This document shows, piece by piece, positions 57,660 to 64,000 of a stretch of DNA of 64,000 nucleotides; within the stretch, counting starts at the first letter, position 1, and each line of letters starts with the position of its first letter. Under the pieces are notes generated by a model that saw nothing but the letters and a program-made list of their open reading frames with translations, was not told the origin of the DNA and did no database searches. Source of the stretch: Protea cynaroides (Eukaryota; Streptophyta; Magnoliopsida; Proteales; Proteaceae); NCBI GenBank assembly GCA_028583415.1, contig CM053272.1, positions 75,929,439-75,993,438 of the forward strand, written 5' to 3'. The translations under genes and the position numbers were made by a program.

Positions 57660-57671
57660 GCTTTGATACCG
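57660..57671 (-). other. Primer-binding site of element G
   Basis: Minus CGGTATCAAAGC: the initiator-tRNA-Met complement with two changes, both of deamination type. Confidence 0.8.
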
Positions 57672-57949
57672 AGTTGTCACATCTCATTTCTCGCCTAATG
57701 GGAATGGTGTGATGAAACGCCAATAAACCAACTGTTCAACCAGGATCTCGTATAGGCCGTGCCCATTCGATTAAACCAGATACATCCCACAAGCAAAATC
57801 AGAGTAAATAAATGATAGCGGAAGTCTTTAATATTAATGAACTGAGAATCTGACAATGATAGCATAACTAAGTATCCAATTATCTCCAATATACCTCAAG
57901 ACATAAAATAAAATAATCAATTATATATTCCAATAACTAAACAACTAAG

Positions 57950-58051
57950 CTAATAAAAAACACATGAGTTGTACTCGCACGACGAATCATGCGCAACTTC
58001 TTCAGCTTCTACGTCCATCGCAGCAACGTGTCCATACGTCGACGCATTCAT
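57950..58051 (-). CDS. Short LTR-borne ORF, 33 codons (G 5' LTR)
   Basis: MNASTYGHVAAMDVEAEE to CEYNSCVFY. Exactly 102 nt as in E, A and F, though the G LTR is a different family. Directly after acceptor ATGCAG|GTCCTACTG. Confidence 0.5.
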   Translation of the reverse strand: MNASTYGHVAAMDVEAEEVAHDSSCEYNSCVFY

Positions 58052-58071
58052 ATATTCTTCAACAGTAGGAC

Positions 58072-59516
58072 CTGCATCAAGAACTAAAAATATTCGATGT
58101 CGAAAGGGTGAGCACACATCACGGTTCAGTGAGCAAACAAAACAATGCCACAAACATATGCATGCATTCAATTCATATCTTTGGCTCAGTTTTTAAGTTT
58201 GCAATATGCTATAGAAAGGTTTGGTGTCCGCCGCACCTCTATACACGAGTGTGTGAATTTACCCAATGGATCAAACACCATTGTCGTCCCACATTCACCC
58301 ACCATGGAATAGAGAAAGAGCTAAAGTGTCTGGATCAAACACCGCCAACACTTCCCCTGATGCCATACCCATACCAATACGTAAGCCCCTATTGGCGAGG
58401 GCTTGCAAACTGGGCTCGCAACTAACCAATCCTAATGCCATACAGTGTATCCAAGGCCTCACCCCTGCTTCCCTCAATACTTCCATGGAGATAGAGCTAA
58501 GGCCCCCCCGACAGAGTCAGAGACCACACCGTCCGAGACCACCTCCCCTGATGCCCTATGACGTAATAGTTCTGCTAAGGTAATGGCGATACGATGATGT
58601 TAGTGGGTAAGACATGAGTAGAGATAGAGCTAGAGTCTAGTGACAAGGTCAAAGACCACCATGCCACGTCCTCCCCCTGATGCTCCACTCGCATCCAACA
58701 CACCAACCACACACATACATTCACATGCCTATTCCTAGCATCATCATCATCATCATGTTATAAATAAATGGAATTAAATATGCATGAACAGTAATAGCCG
58801 GAATATTGGATGACATGTGAGATGCAAATTACAAGCATACAAGCATAGAATCAATCACGGCATTGGACTCAATAAAAATAAAATAGTTTGTTATTATCCG
58901 ATTAGTTTAGGTCTTGTTCGCTCACCTTTGATCGTTGGTTGTTGCTCTTCCAAGCTTTGTAAATCACTTTTGGACCACTTTGAAACCTAATAAATTTATG
59001 GATTCTAAGTTAGAGTTCATATCCATTAATTAAAATGTTTAAATGTCCTATCTGGAATCAATTAGACCTCCAAGAACTGAGTGGTCGCAGGTGTGGCTGC
59101 ACCTATGGTCTCAGTTTCTATGACCACAGGGTGTGTGGTTGATACGTGTGGTCACATATCATGTGACCACACACATGCAACCACACCCTCCCTGAAAACT
59201 TTCCAAGGGCATGTGGTTGACACGTGTGCCTCGTGTGGTCAACCATAGCTGCGACCACATGAGTGTTTGGATGACTTTTATTCTCAGTCTAATCCCTTAA
59301 TGATTTGATTCCTTGAACTATCATTAGGGTCTGTCCTATGATTGATCTATGGCCTTAATTTAGTATTTTTCACAATCCTCTACTCCAACCTACTCTTTAT
59401 GAATTTCCTTAGAGTTTTCGTCTATGGGTCTCATGGTTGAGATCCTAATTTGAATCAAAATACTTCCTCCATGATCTATTCTAGGCATTCAACTAAGGTA
59501 GTAGATGTTTTCATAC
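58072..59516 (-). other. Predicted LTR intron of G (1445 nt)
   Basis: Donor AGTTTAAG|GTATGAAAAC, acceptor TTGATGCAG|GTCCTACTG on the minus strand. The junctions sit at the same places as in E, A and F. Confidence 0.48.
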
Positions 59517-60019
59517 CTTAAACTTGCTAAAGAATCAGCGGTCTCTCTGAAATTCCTTCTCTTAGTCTTCCTCTTCCTCCTCCTTTCTTTCTCTCTTTTT
59601 CAGTTTGAGTTCTAAAAGAATGAAAGAGGCTAAGGGATGTCCTATATATAGAGGAAAACCCTCCATATAGAGTCTTACTTAGATTAGGAAAGATCCCCAT
59701 TCAGATTATGAATGTTTCCAAATCACGGAGTCAGTTTGACATCGTGTGGTCGCACGTGGGGTCGAAGGATCCGTCGACCACACGTCCCAAATTTGCAATC
59801 ACACGTTTCAAACTCCTGTGGTCTCATTATTTTGAGGTGTGGTCGACCACACATGTTTAGGTATCCGACCACATGTCTCAATTAAATGATTTATGGTTCG
59901 AATTACATACCTAGCCTTGTGGTTTCTTCACGTACTTAGTCTGCTTGTTCCGACCATGATAGGAAGTCCTGATACATGGTGGTAAGACCGAGTTAGTACG
60001 ATATGGGTCTTACAAGAAG

Positions 60020-61360
60020 TGCCTTCAACCATAATAGGATCTATATCAGCCACTATAGAACAGGTACCTACAACCAAAGCTAAAAAAATATCCATATTGA
60101 GGGGTGAGCTCCCATCCCAGCTCAGCAAGAGGTTGAGTATGCAGCAATGGTCAGCCTATACCCTAGCGAGGATCTGTTCGAGGCTCCCCCCCTAAACAAT
60201 GCTCGTAGCTCCCCCCTGGACATATGCACGTACCCCACTGCCTAAGCACTCTATACCCCAATGCATGGATTAATTCCGCTCATTAAAGCTCAAGTCATGT
60301 GACCAAGGTTCATGTATTATTCATGAGAAACATAATAACAAGGGGGGTTGCACCCTAGCAGAGATCCTTAGCTCTACTCCAATAGACTGACCAAGCCTCT
60401 GCTAAGGTGCTAGCCGGGGCATATGACCCGTGTATTGTACTCCAATACACCACACGTCCATCATATCACATCAAGCTACATTTACAACATCTCACTCTTC
60501 AACATCCATATCCAACCAAACATCATGGCATGTGCACACAGTAAATAAAGCTACACTCCAAGAGAGATCCCCAGCTCCACTCTAATGGACAGACCGTGCC
60601 CCCACTAGAGTACAAGCAAGGCTATGCCCCAGCAGAGATCCCCGACTCCCCACTCCCATGGTTCATCGTGTCCAGATTTGTGAAGTTACCCATCACATGA
60701 ACTATCATATGCATCCCAATAGAGATCCCCAGATCCCACTCTAATGGATCACCGTGTCTCTACTAAGATGCCAGCAATCCAACATGATACATGTACCCAA
60801 TCTCTAATATGTTACACATACCATCATATATGGTCATGCAGATTCAATGATAATGAAAGGCTATACCCCAGTGGAGATCCTCGAATCCACTCCAATGGAT
60901 CACCGTGCCTCCACTAAGGTATTAGCACCAAACAACATTGCCCATGTATTGTGCTCTAACAAGGCACATGTCCATCATAGCCATCCAAACATATATAGTT
61001 ATTGTTATTATGCAAATGCATGCTCATACATATAGTTTATTGGATGACATGTTATAAAATGTAAATATATCATACAACAAACACATGATCAAACTCTACG
61101 AACCTCACCCTTCACTTGTAGACACCAATGGTGCTGAAGAACCTTAAAACCGGTCAAAGGCTCCGTCCACTACCCGCATTATTTTACCTAATTGATTAGA
61201 TAATTTGATTAGGTTTGTGAACATCTATTAAACTAGCATAGACAAGTCCTAGATGCATGGGTCCCAAGATAATCCAGGAACTGAATGGTAAGTCATTTAT
61301 GGTATAAACTAGGAATACAGGTCAAACAGGGCCTTAATCGGATGATGATTCTGGAGGGTG
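60020..61360 (-). repeat. LTR J, right part (continues from 18200)
   Basis: Continues J after element G. Contains the conserved GGTGAGCTCCCATCCCAGCTCAG module (about 60100), repeated hairpin units (60351-60928), and purine-poor DNA up to 61360, where element F begins. No terminal TCTTACA is seen, so F interrupts J or lies at its end. Confidence 0.5.
60351..60928 (-). repeat. Five dispersed copies of a roughly 67-bp hairpin unit in LTR J
   Basis: Units with GAGATCC.CAGCTCCACTC..ATGGA..ACCGTGCCTCC-type sequence start near 60351, 60553, 60622, 60711 and 60861. In three, the outer ends pair with different sequences: AGCAGAG with CTCTGCT (60357/60397), TAGAGA with TCTCTA (60720/60757), AGTGGAG with CTCCACT (60870/60909). 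The other two do not close. Confidence 0.7.
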
Positions 61361-61878
61361 TGTAAGACCCGTGTCAATCTAACCCGGTCTTACCACCTTG
61401 AACCAGGTTTACCCATCATGGTCGAGTCAAGTGGACCAAGGGCGTGAAGGAGATTGAGATCCCAGGTATCAAATTGACCCAAAAACACTTAAAAAGAGGG
61501 AAGGGTCGCATACACAGCTAAGCAGGGTTGGACCTCCCAAAACAGAAAGTCAGACCCTCAGTTTTGAAGGGAGGGTCGGACAGCTTAAGACCCTAGGGTC
61601 GACGGGATCATCGACCCTCCCATTGACCCTCGGTTTTTGCCGAATATAGAAATTATGAAATTTCTATATTTTTCGATTGGATTCTTTCCTAATCTCAAAG
61701 GGACTTATTTTAGGATGTTCCTACTCTATTTAAAGGACGTCCCTAAGCCAATTTCACTCCTTTCACAACCCTAATTGAATTGAGAGAAAGATAAGAGAAA
61801 AAGAAGAGGAAGAAGAAAGGCAAGGAAGAGAACTTAGCAAAAAGAAGAAGAATTTCAGAGGAAGATTGATCTTCTCAG

Positions 61879-63248
61879 GTATGGATACTAATTCCATAAG
61901 TTTCTACAGACCTTAGGTTAGTTATTTATGAGAGAGTGATCTCGGAGAAACCCAAACCATCCATCCATGGTTAGGTTTTCATGGAAAACCCTAGGAGAAT
62001 GCATGAAAGCCATCTAGGAGGATGATTCATGGTTTCAGACCATGGAATGAGTGTTGAATGGAATGTAAACGCAAGCCATAGGACCCCAAAAACGAAGAAT
62101 GGATCAAAATGTGGAAATTGGACCAAAGTGCACCGAGGGTCGCACCGAGGGTCGGTAGACCATCCGACCCTAGGTGTTTCTGACCATCGACCCTCAGTAT
62201 TCGGGAAGTCCAGAATAGAGGGAGGGTCGATAGACCCATCGACCCTAGCATCGACCCTCAGATGACAGAATGGTTTTTAAATTCTGAATTAATTCTAATT
62301 AAATTCTATCGACTTTGTTAGGTCTTCTAGCAATATAATAACAATATAAAGGTGATTTTAAAGCTTGGAAAAGTATCTATTAGCAAGCTAAGGTGAGGAA
62401 CCTTAACTCCAAACTAACTTGATTAATAATAAACTGTTTTCGTTTTCTTGAGTCCTATGCCATGCTTGATTCTACGCGAATATGTTTGTAATGTGCATAC
62501 AACATGGCATCCAATATTTCTATTACTTGTTCATGCATATTTACTTTATTGTTTATAACATGATGATGATGATGATGATAGGAATAGGCATGTGCTTGTA
62601 TGTGTGTGATTGATGTGCTTGATGCGAGCGAGTATGAGGGAAGGTGTGATGAGAACGTCAATAAACGTTAACCTTTGGCGGGTTTCATCACTTTAGCTCT
62701 ATCTCTAACTCAAGTCTTGTGCATTGGCATCGTCGTATCGCCATTACTTTAGCAGAACTATCATGTCGTAGGGTATCCGGGGAGGTGGTCTCGGTCCTTG
62801 TAGTCTCTGACTCTATCGGGAGGCCATAGCTCTATCTCTATGGACATTCTGAGGGATGCTGGGGTGAGGCCTTGGATACACTGTTTGGCATTAGGATTGG
62901 TTAGTTGCGAGCCCAGTTTACAGCCCTCGCCAACAGGGGCTTACGTGTTGGTATGGCACTATATAGCAATAAACGTAACCTTTGTTACATAATGTTCATG
63001 ATTGGGTGCATGTGAGTTGACGATAAACGTGATCTTCGAGTAACGTCACACACTCGTGTATAGAGGCGGAGTCAATAAACGCGACCTTTGGCTACCTCAA
63101 TCTTTCAATAGCATACTGCAAACTTTAAACCAGACCAAAGATATAAATTGATGTGCATGCATATGTATTGTTGCATTATTTTGGCTACTCACTGAGCCGT
63201 GATGTGTGCTCACCCCTTGACGTCGAATATTTTTAGTTGATGATGCAG
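61879..63248 (+). other. Predicted LTR intron of F (1370 nt)
   Basis: Donor CTTCTCAG|GTATGG, acceptor GATGATGCAG|GTTATA, as in A and E. Confidence 0.48.
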
Positions 63249-63268
63249 GTTATACCGTTGAAGTCTAT

Positions 63269-63370
63269 ATGAATGCGTCTACGTACGGGAACGTGGCAGC
63301 TATGGAAGCTGGAGCTGAAGATGATACATACGACTCTTCTTGTGAGTGTAACTCGTATGTATTTGATTAG
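63269..63370 (+). CDS. Short LTR-borne ORF, 33 codons (F)
   Basis: MNASTYGNVAAMEAGAEDD to SSCECNSYVFD; 102 nt, intact. See the E copy for context. Confidence 0.5.
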   Translation: MNASTYGNVAAMEAGAEDDTYDSSCECNSYVFD

Positions 63371-63608
63371 ATATTTTATAGGTTTCTTTTATTGAATTTA
63401 TAAAGACATGTATTTAGTATTTAAATATTTATGTCTCAGTTGGAAACAGAATAATTTGCTATTAAATTAATGATACCATCTTAGTTTCTCAGTTCATCTT
63501 CATATAAATTTTCCTCTACTATGTATTACTCTGATTATGATTATGGATGTGTGTGAGTTTGGATAACGCGGTGATAGCCTATTTGAGATCCTGGTTGAAC
63601 CGTTGGTT

Positions 63609-63668
63609 CTACACAATAGCGGTTTAATCTGGATCAGACGGCTATGGGCTGGGTGGTAGCAACCGACC
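63609..63668. other. Filler DNA at the F deletion junction
   Basis: 60 bp joining LTR to gag. TACACAATAGCGG is the reverse complement of LTR sequence (compare 1790-1802); GGATCAGACGG and GCTGGGTGGT match gag in antisense (compare 6622 and 6808). This is typical of templated end-joining repair. Confidence 0.5.
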
Positions 63669-64000
63669 CTGTTTTTCTTCGCACCACTGAGTATGCAAGA
63701 AGAAGAAACCAAAACCCGTAGGTTTGTCACGGGATTGAGAGGAAGCATCGGGGAACATGTTCTGGGATTAGAAAAGACAATATAAAATGAAGCCGTCCAG
63801 ATTGCTCGAGTGATTAAATCGAGCCAGAAGGAGAGTTATCTGAACCAGAACAGAGGCATCAAGAGACCAGTCGGAAATTCATACAATGGAGGCAATAACA
63901 GGACATATAAGCCTTTCTGTCCTCAAAATTTTACTGCTGTAACCAAGACCACTTCAGTAGTGCAACCTCTGTGAAAGCCAAATTCTGAAGTTCTAAAGTG
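63669..64000 (+). pseudogene. gag fragment of F
   Basis: LFFFAPLSMQEEETKTRRFV, TGLRGSIGEHVLGLEKTI then TAA, NEAVQIARVIKSSQKESYL, NQNRGIKRPVGNSYNGGN, then a TGA after TSVVQPL. Homologous to D 6000-6330. The zinc knuckle would lie past base 64000. Confidence 0.85.

Larger units (their letters stand above)
18201..60014 (-). mobile_element. Element G: outermost minus-strand element, holding A, B and C
   Basis: LTRs at 18201-20547 (3') and 57675-60014 (5'), flanked by AGAAG at 18196-18200 and 60015-60019. Minus order: 5' LTR, PBS, antisense gene (56140-57378), leader, gag, 69-nt intron, protease, RT/RNase H, integrase, chromodomain-like tail, polypurine tract, 3' LTR. Insertions A (in the integrase tail) and B (in the leader) restore continuous sequence when removed with one TSD copy. 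LTR divergence is roughly 5-10% by eye, the oldest of the nest. Confidence 0.92.
57675..60014 (-). repeat. 5' LTR of G, 2340 bp
   Basis: Matches the 3' LTR at 18201. TATATATA at 59643-59650; motif clusters of GTGGTCGA/TCGACCACAC at 59080-59270 and 59745-59880; (CAT)n at 58739-58756; predicted intron 58072-59516. Followed by AGAAG. Confidence 0.93.
61361..63608 (+). repeat. 5' LTR of F, truncated at its end
   Basis: GGGTCGA-type LTR closest to A: TATTTAAA 61727-61734, clusters at 61500-61635 and 62133-62265, (GAT)n 62562-62580, intron 61879-63248, short ORF 63269. Breaks off at CCGTTGGTT. Confidence 0.9.
61361..64000 (+). mobile_element. Element F: + strand element, right end outside the window
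   Basis: LTR 61361-63608 missing its last 80 or so bases, then 60 bp of filler, then gag (63669 on). The LTR end, PBS, leader, antisense gene and gag N-terminus are deleted. The left flank is GGGTG (61356-61360); the partner duplication is beyond the window. Confidence 0.8.

Noticed and set aside
61361..64000. F gag read as an intact gene
   Set aside because: It has in-frame TAA and TGA within 330 bp and no N-terminus; the upstream joint is filler.

Overview
The window is transposon-derived plant (angiosperm) DNA. I see no host gene, rRNA, tRNA gene or CRISPR array. The bulk is long-LTR (about 2.3 kb) Ty3/gypsy retrotransposons. Their pol matches the chromovirus Tekay/Del type: gag with one CX2CX4HX4C knuckle, a DSG protease, RT with FIDD, RNase H, a DD35E integrase and a C-terminal chromodomain-like tail. 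Their primer-binding sites match initiator-tRNA-Met (TGGTATCAGAGC). The species cannot be named from the sequence.

Layout. 1-3962: 5' end of minus-strand element E, which continues out of the window, inserted into the LTR of minus-strand element D (3963-10077, with large internal deletions). D sits in the LTR of an older third family, H (+, 10078-13333). A low-complexity spacer (13334-14351) follows, then an inverted LTR of the same family (I, -, from 14352), degraded internal sequence, and a fourth-family LTR (J, -, 17791-18200 and 60020-61360). J is split by a nest of four elements: G (-, 18201-60014, duplication AGAAG) contains A (+, 20942-30591, ACCTT) and B (-, 35536-55725, TTTCA), and B contains C (+, 39456-49638, CTTGT/ATTGT). 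Element F (+, from 61361) closes the window. All junctions were read from target-site duplications and continuity of the interrupted sequence.

Unusual biology. (1) Elements E, D and G carry an extra gene between the primer-binding site and gag, in antisense to gag-pol. It encodes a protein of about 425 residues resembling the 'putative plant transposon protein' domain with a coiled-coil tail, and has its own predicted leader intron. Relics survive in B and C. (2) Every LTR seems to contain an intron of about 1.4 kb, with a conserved donor after a purine-rich leader and an acceptor just before an open reading frame of exactly 102 nt that is conserved between two diverged LTR families. (3) A 69-nt intron is predicted between gag and protease in both D and G. 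(4) Each family carries its own version of GGTCGA-type palindromic motif arrays, in the LTR and again upstream of the antisense gene. Together these suggest an element-encoded regulatory system (compare the VANC anti-silencing proteins of VANDAL transposons), but that is inference.

Most coding regions are broken by stops of the kind cytosine deamination would give (CAG to TAG, CGA to TGA, TGG to TAG) and by frameshifts. The best-preserved pol gene is the integrase of element A (27065-28105).
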